A DNA stretch of 64,000 nt from Alistipes senegalensis JC50 (lineage in GTDB: Bacteria; Bacteroidota; Bacteroidia; Bacteroidales; Rikenellaceae): positions 3,472,001 through 3,536,000 of the forward strand of contig NZ_CP102252.1 in NCBI RefSeq assembly GCF_025145645.1, written 5' to 3'. A model generated the notes under the pieces. It had not been told where the DNA came from. It saw nothing but the letters and a program-made list of their open reading frames with translations, and did not search any database. Position numbers and translations under genes: made by a program. Shown one piece after another: positions 1-9,492 of this stretch (position 1 is its first letter; each line of letters begins with the position of its first letter).

Positions 1-1867
1 GGACGAGATTCCCGACCCGGACTATCCCCGGGCTTCGGGGACCCGGCTCTCTTATGCCGAGGGCTCCGTCTTCTGGAAGAATCCCTATGCGACGCTCAGC
101 GCCGCCGATTTTCAGCAGACGACGCGGAACAAACTCTTCACCGACGTTATTCTGAAACAGAATCTCGATTTCGTCACCGAGGGCCTGTCGGTCAGTGCCA
201 AGGCGTCGCTCAGCACCTATTATTCGCGCGTGTCGCAGAAGGCCGAGCAGGTTTATCCCCAGTTCCAGATCGACTGGGACGCCTATGAGTCGGGGACGGG
301 AAATCCGTGGACGCGGCTCAATTTCAGCTCCGATTCGCTCTACGAAGACCCGATTTACAGCGTTTCGCAGGGTGATTTGCAGAACACCTACTACTCGACC
401 TTCTATTGGGAGGGGTCGATCAACTACGACCGCAAATTCGGCCGCCACAGCGTTTCGGCGCTCGTGCTGTTCAACCAGCGCGAAAACCTCAAGCAGACCG
501 ACTATGCCTACCGCACGCAGGGGCTCGTGGGCCGCGTCACCTACGATTTCGGCCACAAATACCTGCTGGAGGCCAACATCGGCTACACCGGTTCCGAGCA
601 GTTCTCGCCCAAGAACCGCTACGGATTCTTCCCGTCGGTGGCCGTGGGTTACGTGCTGTCGCAGGAGCGCTTCTGGAAAGAGGCCCTGCCGTGGTGGAAC
701 AAATTCAAGCTGCGCTACTCCGACGGTCTGGTCGGCAACGACCAGACATCGAGCCGGTGGCTCTATTACAGCTCTTATACGAAGGGCGATGACGGCTATT
801 ATGCCGAGGATGCCGTGGCCAACGACGAGGCGCGGTGGGAGACGGCGCGCAAGCGCGATCTGGGCATCGAAATGGGATGGCTCGACAGCCAGCTGACGCT
901 CAGCGTCGATCTCTTCGACGAGAAGCGGAAAGACATGCTGGTGGCGCCGGTCGTTCCCATTCTGGTGGGAACCTCTTTCAAGCAGGTGAACCACGGCGAA
1001 ATGAAGAAGCACGGCATTGAAGTCGAACTGGGATTCCGGCGTACGACCCGTTACGGGCTGCGTTACAACATCGATCTGATGGCGAGCTTCAACGAAAACC
1101 GGATCACCGAGTACGAGGATGCGCCCTATATGCCCGATTATCAGAAATACGCCGGTTCCGCCTATCAGGGGCAGCGCACGGGTACCAAGCTGGTCGATGG
1201 AGGCTATTACACCTCGGTCAACGACATCCACACCTACCCGGGCTACACCGATACCTGGAACGGCAATGTCTTCCCGGGCTGCTACAAGTTTCTGGATTAT
1301 AACGGCGACGGAACGATCAACAACGAGGACCTCCACTATATCGACGGCAGCACCTATCCTCCGATGATCTATTCGATCCGCGGCGGCCTGGGCTACAAGG
1401 GATTCGAGTTCAGCATCCTGTTTTACGGCAATCAGGGCAAGTATGTCAATTACAACAAGAGTTTCGAGATCGAGTTCAACAAGCTGGAGCCGCGCGTCAA
1501 CAAGTCGCAGCTCGACTACTGGCGTCCGGACAACCCCGGGGCCTCCCACTCGACCATGACCCTCGGTACGTCGATGTATTCGTGGGGCGGCGGTTCTGCG
1601 GACTCGGGATACGACGTTGCGATCGAGGGACGCACCTGGCGCAAGGCCGATTTCCTGACCATCAAGGAGATCTATGCAGCCTATACCTTCGACCGGAAGC
1701 GGCTCAAGAAGAGCGTCGGGATCAACAGCCTTACCTTCTATGTGACGGCCAACAATCTGTGGACCGTGACCAACCTGATCGAGGGCAACCCGATGGCTAC
1801 GAATTTCTCCCAGGGATTCTATCCGCTCATGACGACGGTCAAACTGGGCGTCAAAGTCGGTTTCTAA
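1..1867 (+). CDS. SusC/RagA-type TonB-dependent outer-membrane receptor, C-terminal part
   Basis: The reading frame is open from the first bases of the window, so the N-terminus (signal peptide, plug) lies upstream. What is visible is about 620 residues of beta-barrel: alternating aromatic-rich strands, an N-x-D-G-D-G loop of the type common in SusC barrels (around position 1306), and a C-terminus ending in an aromatic residue (GVKVGF), as expected for BAM-inserted barrels. A SusD-like gene follows after 11 nt, the standard SusC-SusD arrangement in which SusC is the TonB-driven channel and SusD the lipoprotein lid. The substrate cannot be read from the barrel; the downstream lyase and sulfatase suggest a charged glycan. 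Family is certain, cargo is inference. Confidence 0.95.
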   Translation, partial: DEIPDPDYPRASGTRLSYAEGSVFWKNPYATLSAADFQQTTRNKLFTDVILKQNLDFVTEGLSVSAKASLSTYYSRVSQKAEQVYPQFQIDWDAYESGTGNPWTRLNFSSDSLYEDPIYSVSQGDLQNTYYSTFYWEGSINYDRKFGRHSVSALVLFNQRENLKQTDYAYRTQGLVGRVTYDFGHKYLLEANIGYTGSEQFSPKNRYGFFPSVAVGYVLSQERFWKEALPWWNKFKLRYSDGLVGNDQTSSRWLYYSSYTKGDDGYYAEDAVANDEARWETARKRDLGIEMGWLDSQLTLSVDLFDEKRKDMLVAPVVPILVGTSFKQVNHGEMKKHGIEVELGFRRTTRYGLRYNIDLMASFNENRITEYEDAPYMPDYQKYAGSAYQGQRTGTKLVDGGYYTSVNDIHTYPGYTDTWNGNVFPGCYKFLDYNGDGTINNEDLHYIDGSTYPPMIYSIRGGLGYKGFEFSILFYGNQGKYVNYNKSFEIEFNKLEPRVNKSQLDYWRPDNPGASHSTMTLGTSMYSWGGGSADSGYDVAIEGRTWRKADFLTIKEIYAAYTFDRKRLKKSVGINSLTFYVTANNLWTVTNLIEGNPMATNFSQGFYPLMTTVKLGVKVGF

Positions 1868-1878
1868 AACATGCAGCC

Positions 1879-3747
1879 ATGAAAAAGATTAAATTCATTC
1901 TGATCGTTCTGCTGCTGGCCGGATTCGGGGCATGCAACTATCTCGACGTGTCGCCCGATCTGGGAATCAGCGAGGAGGACATCTTTTCGACCTATAAGAA
2001 CTACTCCAATTTTCTCGATGCGGCTTATCGGCGGGAATATCCGAATCGTGAGAACAATGTCAATGCCCGCAACCTCAAACTCGCTGCGCCCTACTGGATC
2101 GACCAGTCACCCATGCGCTGGACGTTGGAAGGGTGTATCACCGACGCCTGCGTCTGCGGGCGCAAGCTGGCCCGGGCCATGCGTTCCGGGTCGATGTCGG
2201 ACGAGGCGGCGAACCGTCTGACAACGGCTACGACCTATCGTCCGATCATGAAGGTCATGTTCGAGATCATCCGCATCACCAACACTTCGATCGCCAATAT
2301 CGACATGTTGCAGGATGCTACGGACGTGCAGCGGAACGACCTTCTGGCCCGCGCCTATTTCGCCCGCGGCATGGCCCATTTCACGCTGTGCCGTTATTTC
2401 GGCGGAATGCCCTATATCGACACCAAACTCGGGGCCGACGACGAGTGGGACATGGCCCGTCTGTCGGGCCACGACACCTATGTCCGGTGTGCCGAGGATT
2501 TCGGAAGGGCCGCCGACTATTACCGGGCTGCGGGGCTGATGCGGCGCGATGCCCGTCCCGGCGAGGCCGGACACCTCTCCTCGCCCGATATGTGGTATGC
2601 CAACGGCTGCGCCGCGCTGGCGATGAAAGGCCGCGCCCTGCTCTATGCCGCCAGTCCGCTGCACAACGCGCTGGGGGAGGAGGATTGGCGTCTTGCCGCC
2701 GAAGCCTGCGGCGAAGCGATCGCCGCGGCCGAGGATGCCGGTTTCGAGATGCTGCCCAAGGAGCAGTGGACGGACAATTTCATGAACGTGCAGTACACCA
2801 ACGAGCAGTTGTGGTGTTATTCCGTGGGCAATATAGCACTCAGCAACTCCCGTTTCTACGGGCGCTACGGGCGGGCGCAGTGCAATAACCAGAATAACGC
2901 CAGCGGAATCTGTCCGACGCAGAATTTCGTCGATCGCTTCGAGACCATATGGGGCGATCCGCTCGATACCGAGGAGGACCGCGCTGCTGCCGTCGCTCTG
3001 GGGCACTACAACGATCAGGACCCCTATGCCGACCGCGATCCGCGTTTCGACCTGACGATCCTGCACGACGGGTCGAAAGTCGGTTCGAAAAACGTCATGG
3101 TCAACATATACAGAGACACCAAGGGTACATGGCCCAAGACCAAGATCGGCAATGACAAGAATTTCGGGGCCGAGTGGGACGCCGACCCGCTGCGCGGAAC
3201 CACCCGCACGGGCTACTACCTGAACAAGGGATGGAACGGCGAACGCGGCAACACGGCCTATCGCCATTCCGATCCGCTGATCCGCATGGCCGAACTCTAC
3301 CTGAACTATGCCGAGGCGGTCAACGAGTATGCGGGCCCCGGCGGCACGGCGGCCGGACTGCCGCTCACGGCGTTGCAGGCCGTCAACAAGGTGCGCAGCC
3401 GGATCGGCATGCCCGATGTACAGAGCCGGTTCGCGGGCGACAGCCGGCTGTTGCGCGACCGCATCCGCAACGAGCGCATGGTGGAGCTCGCCTTCGAAGG
3501 CCACCACTATTACTTCGATTCCCGGCGCTGGAAGACGGTCGAAACGGATATGAACCGTACGCTCTACGGAATGTACGTCGAGCAGGTGTCCGTGAGCGCC
3601 GAATATCCCAAGGGGCGCCGGTACACGCGCCGGGCGCTGACCGACGATTGCCAGGGGGCCTGGAAGCCGCACATGTACTATCTGCCCATCCCCGACGCCG
3701 AATCGCAGAAGATGCGCAATTTCGTCAACAATGCCAAGTGGAACTAA
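1879..3747 (+). CDS. SusD/RagB-like nutrient-binding outer-membrane lipoprotein
   Basis: 622 residues. The start was chosen at the ATG 11 nt after the susC stop because it begins a clean lipoprotein signal peptide (MKKIKF, hydrophobic core, lipobox LAGFGAC). The mature start NYLDVSPD and the C-terminal region (RNERMVELAFEGHHYYFDSRRW, then YLPIP) are SusD hallmarks. It should sit on the cell surface as the lid of the preceding SusC barrel. It is longer than typical SusD proteins (500-550 residues), so it may carry extra loops. Co-directional and nearly contiguous with its neighbours, hence very likely one operon. Confidence 0.94.
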   Translation: MKKIKFILIVLLLAGFGACNYLDVSPDLGISEEDIFSTYKNYSNFLDAAYRREYPNRENNVNARNLKLAAPYWIDQSPMRWTLEGCITDACVCGRKLARAMRSGSMSDEAANRLTTATTYRPIMKVMFEIIRITNTSIANIDMLQDATDVQRNDLLARAYFARGMAHFTLCRYFGGMPYIDTKLGADDEWDMARLSGHDTYVRCAEDFGRAADYYRAAGLMRRDARPGEAGHLSSPDMWYANGCAALAMKGRALLYAASPLHNALGEEDWRLAAEACGEAIAAAEDAGFEMLPKEQWTDNFMNVQYTNEQLWCYSVGNIALSNSRFYGRYGRAQCNNQNNASGICPTQNFVDRFETIWGDPLDTEEDRAAAVALGHYNDQDPYADRDPRFDLTILHDGSKVGSKNVMVNIYRDTKGTWPKTKIGNDKNFGAEWDADPLRGTTRTGYYLNKGWNGERGNTAYRHSDPLIRMAELYLNYAEAVNEYAGPGGTAAGLPLTALQAVNKVRSRIGMPDVQSRFAGDSRLLRDRIRNERMVELAFEGHHYYFDSRRWKTVETDMNRTLYGMYVEQVSVSAEYPKGRRYTRRALTDDCQGAWKPHMYYLPIPDAESQKMRNFVNNAKWN

Positions 3748-3763
3748 TGACTCTGCCAAGATC

Positions 3764-6637
3764 ATGAAAACATGTTTGTACAGTATTCTGATACCGGCCG
3801 TCCTGTGCGCATCTCCGACATCGTCGGCCGCGGGTTTCGGCAAGACTCCCGCAGCGGCGGCGTATACGGCTGCCGGCGGGGACAGTCTCGTTTATCTGCC
3901 TCTGAACCGGGAGGTGGCTCTTTCGGCCCGCACGGGCAGCACGCGTTCGTTCGGCCGCGAGGAATTCGATAAGTATCCGAGTCTCGACTTCCGCAACCTG
4001 CTCACCGGAGTCATTCCGGGGCTTGAGGTCGTGGAGAAGAGCGGTGCGACGGGAATTTCCGCCGCATCGGACAATGCGGCGGTGAACCTGCTCGCACGCG
4101 GCAACGCCATCCGGTATATCGTTGACGATATGCCGGTCTACATCACTCAGCTGCAACTCGATCCCGAGCAGATCGAGTCGGTGACGCTGCTGACCGACAT
4201 CGCCGACAAGGCGCAGTTCGGCCCCACGGCTGCCGACGGCGTGCTTTACATCCGCACCCGGCGCGGCGGACGCGGGCCGTTGTCGGTGCGGATCGGGTTC
4301 GAGCGGGGCGTGAGCGTCGTTGACCGTTTCCCCGAGTGGGTGGACGGCGTGGACTATGCCAAGATGAACAACTATGCGCGTTATAACGACGGGATGACGC
4401 CGCTGTACGGCAATGCGGCGCTGGAGGGTTACCGGATGCGCGATCCCGACCACGCCGAATATCCCAATGCCGATTTCCGTGCGGCGATGCTCAAAGACAC
4501 CAAGCCTTACACGCGCGCCGGTATCGGACTTTCGGGCGGCGGCAGCGCCGTGCGCTACAACGCGCATTTCGGCTATGCGGGCGAGGGCGACATCTATCGG
4601 CTGGGCGCCGTGTCCGACTATAACCGGCTCAATGTGCATACCAACATCGACGCGTCGATCACGCGGCGGCTGAGGGCCCGTGTGAGCTTTTTCGGCGGCA
4701 TGACTTTCCGGCGCTCCCCGAAATACGGCTACGGAACGTCGAACGGCGACGAGATGACCGCCGTGCTTGCGGATCTGACCACGATCCCGGCGATCGCCTT
4801 TCCCGTCCACGTGACGCCTGAGGCGCTCGACGAATCGGTCGAGATGGAGAAGAACCGGGCGATTTACGGCGTCGGCAACCAATGGAGCAACAATCCCGTT
4901 GCGGCGCTTTCGGAAAACGGCTCCTACACCACCAAGGGGCGCACCGGACTGGTCACCGCCACGGTCGATTACGATTGTTCGTCGTTCGCCAAGGGGCTGA
5001 AATCGACGACGTTCCTGGGGCTGAATCTCTACCAGATGACACGCATCGGGCAGAATCCCGATTATTACGGTTATTTGTGGGACCGTCAGATGGGCGTCGG
5101 AGCCATTTCGGCCCACAAGGGAGCCAAGGAGTCCGGCAAATCGCTGATGGACAAGTATACCTACCAGAGCCTCAATTTTTACGAGCGTCTGAGCTACGAT
5201 TTCGCCCGCAACGGACATCGGCTGGGCGTCACGGCGGCCTACTATCTTTCTTCGGTGGCCCGCACGGGGCAGAGCAGTCTCGACCGCCAGCAGAATGCGA
5301 TCGGAACGGTCTCCTATTCCTACGGCGGCCGCTATCTGGTCGAGGGCGTGGTCGATTACGCCGGATCGTCGCGTTTCCGCAAGGGGCATCGCTACGACGT
5401 TTTTCCCTCGGCGGGTCTGGGATGGGTCGTCTCCGAAGAGGCGTTCATGCAGGAGGCGGATTGGGTCGATTTCCTGAAAATCCGCGGCCAGATCGGTGTG
5501 CTGGGCTATGAGGATTTCGGCGCCCAGTATCTCTACGAGTGGTATTACCAGAAACAGAGCGGTCCGACCTTCGGACCTTCGAGCCTGGGAAGCAGTTCGC
5601 CGTGGCTCGGAACCGGAAACTACGTGTCGAACAAAACCACGCTGCAACGCCTGGGCAATCCCGACCTCACGTGGGAGAAACGCCGGGAGCTGAGCGTCGG
5701 CTTCGATGCCCAGCTGTTCAGCCGGCGGTTGTACGTTTCGGCGACCTATTTCCGCTCGAAGCGCGACGGCATCATCACCTCGATGACGGGCAACCTGCCG
5801 CTTTATTGGGGCCTGCGCAATGTCGCGGTGTACGAGAACCACAACGCCAGCCTGCAACAGGGCGTCGAAGCGGCGTTCCGGTTCGGCGGCCGCACGGGCG
5901 ATTTCGGCTATTCGGTCGGCGCCAGCTTCGCTTTCCGCAAGTCGAAATACCTGCGCTACGATGAATCCTATACGTATGCCTACCAGGCCGTGAAGGGCAC
6001 GGCGCTCGACGCTTACCGCGGTTATGTCTATCTGGGCAAGTTCGCATCGGCCGAGGAGATCGCCTCGTCGCCCGAACAGACCTTCGACGAGAAATTGCAG
6101 CCGGGGGATTTGAAATACGCCGACCTGAACAACGACGGACGCATCGACTCCAACGACCAGTGTGTCATCGGGCATACCGATCCCAGATTCATTTATGCGG
6201 TCAATCTGCACCTCAGCTACAAATGGTTCGATCTGACGGTCGTGGGCACGGGCCGTGCCGGCTATCAGGTTCCCTTCACCAACGCCTGGTTCTGGAACGG
6301 CTGGGGCGACAACAACTACTCGAAGTTCGTCAAGAAGAACTTCGGCGGCGATTATCCGCGAATTGCCTACAATAAGGTCAACAATAATTTTCAGCAGTCG
6401 GCCTACTGGCTGCGCGACGGCGGATTCTTCAAGATCCAAAACGTCGAGCTGGGATTCGACGCTCCGATTCCCGCCGGCAGCAAGACAGGCATCAAGGGGC
6501 TCCGGATTTTCCTGCGGGGCGCCAATCTGCTGACGATCTCCCGGATCAAGGATGTCGATCCGGAATCGGTCGATTCGGGCGTTTCCACGTACCCTCTGTT
6601 CCGGACCTTCACTGCGGGTATCAATCTCACCTTTTAA
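3764..6637 (+). CDS. Second SusC-like TonB-dependent receptor, without the usual N-terminal carboxypeptidase-D-like domain
   Basis: 957 residues. The start at 3764 gives a signal peptide (MKTCLYSILIPAVLCASPTS). The plug follows almost at once: the segment with FDKYPSLDFRNLLTGVIPGL and the motif YIVDDMPVYI, followed by the barrel and the C-terminal GINLTF. The beta-sandwich carboxypeptidase-D-like regulatory domain that normally precedes the plug in SusC proteins is not visible, and the protein is shorter than the usual 1000-1100 residues. It pairs with the SusD gene 12 nt downstream. It lies 16 nt after the first SusD gene, so the locus carries two transporter pairs in a row. Confidence 0.93.
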   Translation: MKTCLYSILIPAVLCASPTSSAAGFGKTPAAAAYTAAGGDSLVYLPLNREVALSARTGSTRSFGREEFDKYPSLDFRNLLTGVIPGLEVVEKSGATGISAASDNAAVNLLARGNAIRYIVDDMPVYITQLQLDPEQIESVTLLTDIADKAQFGPTAADGVLYIRTRRGGRGPLSVRIGFERGVSVVDRFPEWVDGVDYAKMNNYARYNDGMTPLYGNAALEGYRMRDPDHAEYPNADFRAAMLKDTKPYTRAGIGLSGGGSAVRYNAHFGYAGEGDIYRLGAVSDYNRLNVHTNIDASITRRLRARVSFFGGMTFRRSPKYGYGTSNGDEMTAVLADLTTIPAIAFPVHVTPEALDESVEMEKNRAIYGVGNQWSNNPVAALSENGSYTTKGRTGLVTATVDYDCSSFAKGLKSTTFLGLNLYQMTRIGQNPDYYGYLWDRQMGVGAISAHKGAKESGKSLMDKYTYQSLNFYERLSYDFARNGHRLGVTAAYYLSSVARTGQSSLDRQQNAIGTVSYSYGGRYLVEGVVDYAGSSRFRKGHRYDVFPSAGLGWVVSEEAFMQEADWVDFLKIRGQIGVLGYEDFGAQYLYEWYYQKQSGPTFGPSSLGSSSPWLGTGNYVSNKTTLQRLGNPDLTWEKRRELSVGFDAQLFSRRLYVSATYFRSKRDGIITSMTGNLPLYWGLRNVAVYENHNASLQQGVEAAFRFGGRTGDFGYSVGASFAFRKSKYLRYDESYTYAYQAVKGTALDAYRGYVYLGKFASAEEIASSPEQTFDEKLQPGDLKYADLNNDGRIDSNDQCVIGHTDPRFIYAVNLHLSYKWFDLTVVGTGRAGYQVPFTNAWFWNGWGDNNYSKFVKKNFGGDYPRIAYNKVNNNFQQSAYWLRDGGFFKIQNVELGFDAPIPAGSKTGIKGLRIFLRGANLLTISRIKDVDPESVDSGVSTYPLFRTFTAGINLTF

Positions 6638-6649
6638 CTGACGACGACT

Positions 6650-8422
6650 ATGAAACGACTATTTTTGGCTTTTATCTGTTCGGCGGCCGTCTCCTGTTCG
6701 GATATTCTCGATCCGCTTCCGAACGGGCACTACACCGACGGAAACTACGAAAATTACCCGTCCGTCATCCGGGGATTCATCGACAAGGGATATTCGCTGC
6801 TGCCGACCACCTATGCGGGCAATGAATACGCCTACCTCGAATGCGCGACGGACAATGCCGTCGCCCGCGAGCGGACGCAGGTCATGCGCCGCCTGGCGAC
6901 CGGCTCGCTGACGCAGGCCGACGACCCGTTCGCAGCCTGGTGGGGCCGCGACTACGAGGGCATTTATTACGCCAACCGGTTCCTGTACAACGATCTCGGT
7001 TTCAACACCCGTTTTCTGACCGACCGGGAGGCCGACGACGTTCTGCGGCGCAATCTTCAGGGCGAAGCCTATGCCCTGCGGGCCTGGTTCGAGCTGGATC
7101 TGCTGAAAAAGTTCGGCGGCAAGGCTTCCGACGGGCGCTATCTGGGCTTCCCGATCGTTACCGAACCGGTGCTCGGCGTACAGGGGCCGCTTCTCGAACG
7201 CGACACGTACGAAAAGTGTCTGAAACAGATCGTGGACGACTGCGACGCCGCGTACGGCTATCTGCCGCTGGCCAACCGCAACCACCTCGCAGAGGACGCT
7301 TCGATTCAGGGTGCGCGCGCGTGGCACCGTTTCGACGGCATCACGACCGTAGCCATGAAGGCGATGGCCTATCTCACCTGGGCCAGTCCGGCGTTCAATC
7401 CCCAGGGCGATGTTTCGCGCTGGGAGAAAGCGGCGGAATATGCCGCCGAGGTGATGAAGTTCAAGTTGGAGGTGGACGGCGCCCAAATGGGCGGGTTCGA
7501 TCCCCGGGCGCGTTTCCAATGGTCCGATCCCAACAGCCCCGAAATCGTCTTTTCATCCTTCGATTACACGGGGTCCGATATCGAGAATCTGTTTTACCCC
7601 AACGGATTCCAGGGCTCGGGCGCGATCGGCATTACGCAGGAGTTGGTCGATGCCTTCCCGATGGCCAACGGCTATCCGATCGACGATCCTGCGAGCGGTT
7701 ACGACGAGAACGATCCCTATGCGGGGCGCGATCCGCGCTTCTATGCGACGGTCTTCTACCACGGGGCCGAGGTGGTGCGCCCGACCAACTCCGAGGTGAT
7801 GTATACGTTCGATGTCTCGGACACGGGGCGGGACGTGGCCGATGCACCCTATAATTCGCCGACGAACTATTACGTCCGCAAATTCATCTACCTGGGGTGG
7901 AACCGCGCCGACGTTCCCGTGCTGACGATGCCGCGTTCGATCTTCTTCATTCGCTGGACATCCATGTGCCTGGCTTTCGCCGAGGCGGCCAATCAGGTCG
8001 GAGGGCCGCTGGACGACCGGTGGGGCTTTTCGGCCCGGGATGCGATCGCCTATCTGCGCAGCCGTACGACCTGCGACGGAAAGCCGGGGCTGGGGGCCGT
8101 TGCCGATCCCTATCTCGACGCCTGCGCCGCCGCCGGAAAGGATGCCTTTGCGGAGCTGATCCGCAACGAGCGGCGCATCGAGCTCTGCTTCGAGGGGGAG
8201 CGTTTCTTCGACATGCGCCGCTGGGCTTCCGGAGTCGATGAATTGAACCGTCCCGTATCGCGGGCCGTCGTGTCCGAATCGGACGAAGGCGAACGGCCGG
8301 TCTATGCCTCGGAGCAGGTCGAGAACCGGAGATTCTCCTCGCTCTGGCTGCCGATTCCCAGCCGGGAGATGCGCTGTTCGCCGGGACTGGTGCAGAACGA
8401 GGGTTGGGACGCTTGGAACTAA
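6650..8422 (+). CDS. Second SusD-like lipoprotein
   Basis: 590 residues. Lipoprotein signal with lipobox AAVSC and mature start SDILDPLP. SusD features include the alpha-helical repeat region with LQGEAYALRAW (around residues 139-149) and the C-terminal ELIRNERRIELCFEGERFFDMRRW followed by LWLPIPSREM. It presumably forms the lid of the preceding receptor. Sequence divergence from the first SusD of the locus implies a different ligand shape rather than a recent duplication. Confidence 0.93.
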   Translation: MKRLFLAFICSAAVSCSDILDPLPNGHYTDGNYENYPSVIRGFIDKGYSLLPTTYAGNEYAYLECATDNAVARERTQVMRRLATGSLTQADDPFAAWWGRDYEGIYYANRFLYNDLGFNTRFLTDREADDVLRRNLQGEAYALRAWFELDLLKKFGGKASDGRYLGFPIVTEPVLGVQGPLLERDTYEKCLKQIVDDCDAAYGYLPLANRNHLAEDASIQGARAWHRFDGITTVAMKAMAYLTWASPAFNPQGDVSRWEKAAEYAAEVMKFKLEVDGAQMGGFDPRARFQWSDPNSPEIVFSSFDYTGSDIENLFYPNGFQGSGAIGITQELVDAFPMANGYPIDDPASGYDENDPYAGRDPRFYATVFYHGAEVVRPTNSEVMYTFDVSDTGRDVADAPYNSPTNYYVRKFIYLGWNRADVPVLTMPRSIFFIRWTSMCLAFAEAANQVGGPLDDRWGFSARDAIAYLRSRTTCDGKPGLGAVADPYLDACAAAGKDAFAELIRNERRIELCFEGERFFDMRRWASGVDELNRPVSRAVVSESDEGERPVYASEQVENRRFSSLWLPIPSREMRCSPGLVQNEGWDAWN

Positions 8423-8436
8423 TAACATTTCGATTT

Positions 8437-9483
8437 ATGAAAAGATTACTTGCATTGGCAATATTTGCCGTCGCTTTCCTTTCCGGAAGCTGCTACGATG
8501 ATTATGTGAAGGATCACGATCATACGAGCATTTACATCGCCTATCAGTACGATCTGCGCACGTTCGTCGTGGGCGAAGGGATGAATTTCGATGTCGGCGC
8601 CGTGCTGGGAGGCGTGATCGACAACCGGCGCGATCGCCGGGTGCGTTTTTCGCTGGCCCCGGAGCTGCTGACCGACGACCTGTCGGTCTTCGAGGACGAT
8701 CCCGATGTCGAGTCCTATACCGCCTTTTCCAAGATGTCCGATCCTTCGTCGGCCGGAATGAGCCAGGCTTATGTGGCTTCGGCGATCACGGCGAGCGGCA
8801 TTGCGGAACTCACGCCGCTGCCCGAAACGTGCTATTCGCTGAGCGATCCGGAGACGATGACCATCCGCGCCGGGCGTTATTCGGGGACGATCACCGTGCA
8901 GGCCGATTCGCTCGCGTTTCTGGCCGATCCCCACGCTTCCGTTATGCCTTATTACGCCCTTGCCTTCCGTTTGGAGGAGGCCGATGCCGATGTCGTGCTG
9001 CGGAAGAAGTGCTTTTCGATCGTCGCCGTGCGCTATGAGAACATGATGTTCGGCAACTGGTGGTACGGCGGTGTCACGACCGTCAAGGACGATGCGACGG
9101 GCGAGACGCTCGAAAGGCGGGTGTATCCCACGACGATGACCACTGCGAATTCCGTCAACCGCGTGTGCGAACTGACGACGGCGGCTCCGCTGTCCGTGAC
9201 GACTTCGCGCATGGGCGATTACGAAGGGTCGCTGCGGCTGGATTTCGACGGCGGGGAGATCACCGTCAGCGACGCTGACGGCGTTTTGCAGATCGAGCCG
9301 TTCGACGAGGGCAGCCGTTTCAACGGGGCCAGGCTGCTTCAGAACCGCAAGCTGTTTCTGAACTACCGGTTCGCCAACGGCGACGGCACGACGACCTATG
9401 TGCAGGATACGCTGACTTTCCGCAACCGCATACGCGACGGAGTGAACGAATGGCAGGATGAAAATCCGGAACACTATAAATAA
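8437..9483 (+). CDS. Surface lipoprotein of the DUF1735/DUF4361 (BT_3987-like) type
   Basis: 348 residues. The ATG at 8437 opens a lipoprotein signal (MKRLLALAIFAVAFLSGSC, Cys followed by YDDY). The N-terminal part reads like a DUF1735 beta-sandwich (IYIAYQYDLRTFVVGEG, VRFSLAPELL). The C-terminal half ends with NYRFANGDGTTTYVQDTLTFRNRIRDG, which resembles DUF4361 domains. Such proteins follow susCD pairs in many polysaccharide loci and are thought to bind glycan at the surface. The domain assignment is by eye. It sits 14 nt after susD and 9 nt before the next gene, in one operon. Confidence 0.78.
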   Translation: MKRLLALAIFAVAFLSGSCYDDYVKDHDHTSIYIAYQYDLRTFVVGEGMNFDVGAVLGGVIDNRRDRRVRFSLAPELLTDDLSVFEDDPDVESYTAFSKMSDPSSAGMSQAYVASAITASGIAELTPLPETCYSLSDPETMTIRAGRYSGTITVQADSLAFLADPHASVMPYYALAFRLEEADADVVLRKKCFSIVAVRYENMMFGNWWYGGVTTVKDDATGETLERRVYPTTMTTANSVNRVCELTTAAPLSVTTSRMGDYEGSLRLDFDGGEITVSDADGVLQIEPFDEGSRFNGARLLQNRKLFLNYRFANGDGTTTYVQDTLTFRNRIRDGVNEWQDENPEHYK

Positions 9484-9492
9484 CGGGAGATT

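Noticed and set aside
2107..3843. Very long minus-strand open frames opposite the SusC/SusD genes (for example 2107-3843, 3725-6439, 8446-10500)
   Set aside because: They are shadows caused by high GC at third codon positions. Their translations are Arg/Gly/Val/Ile-rich, match no family, and lie opposite clearly coding SusC, SusD and EEP genes.
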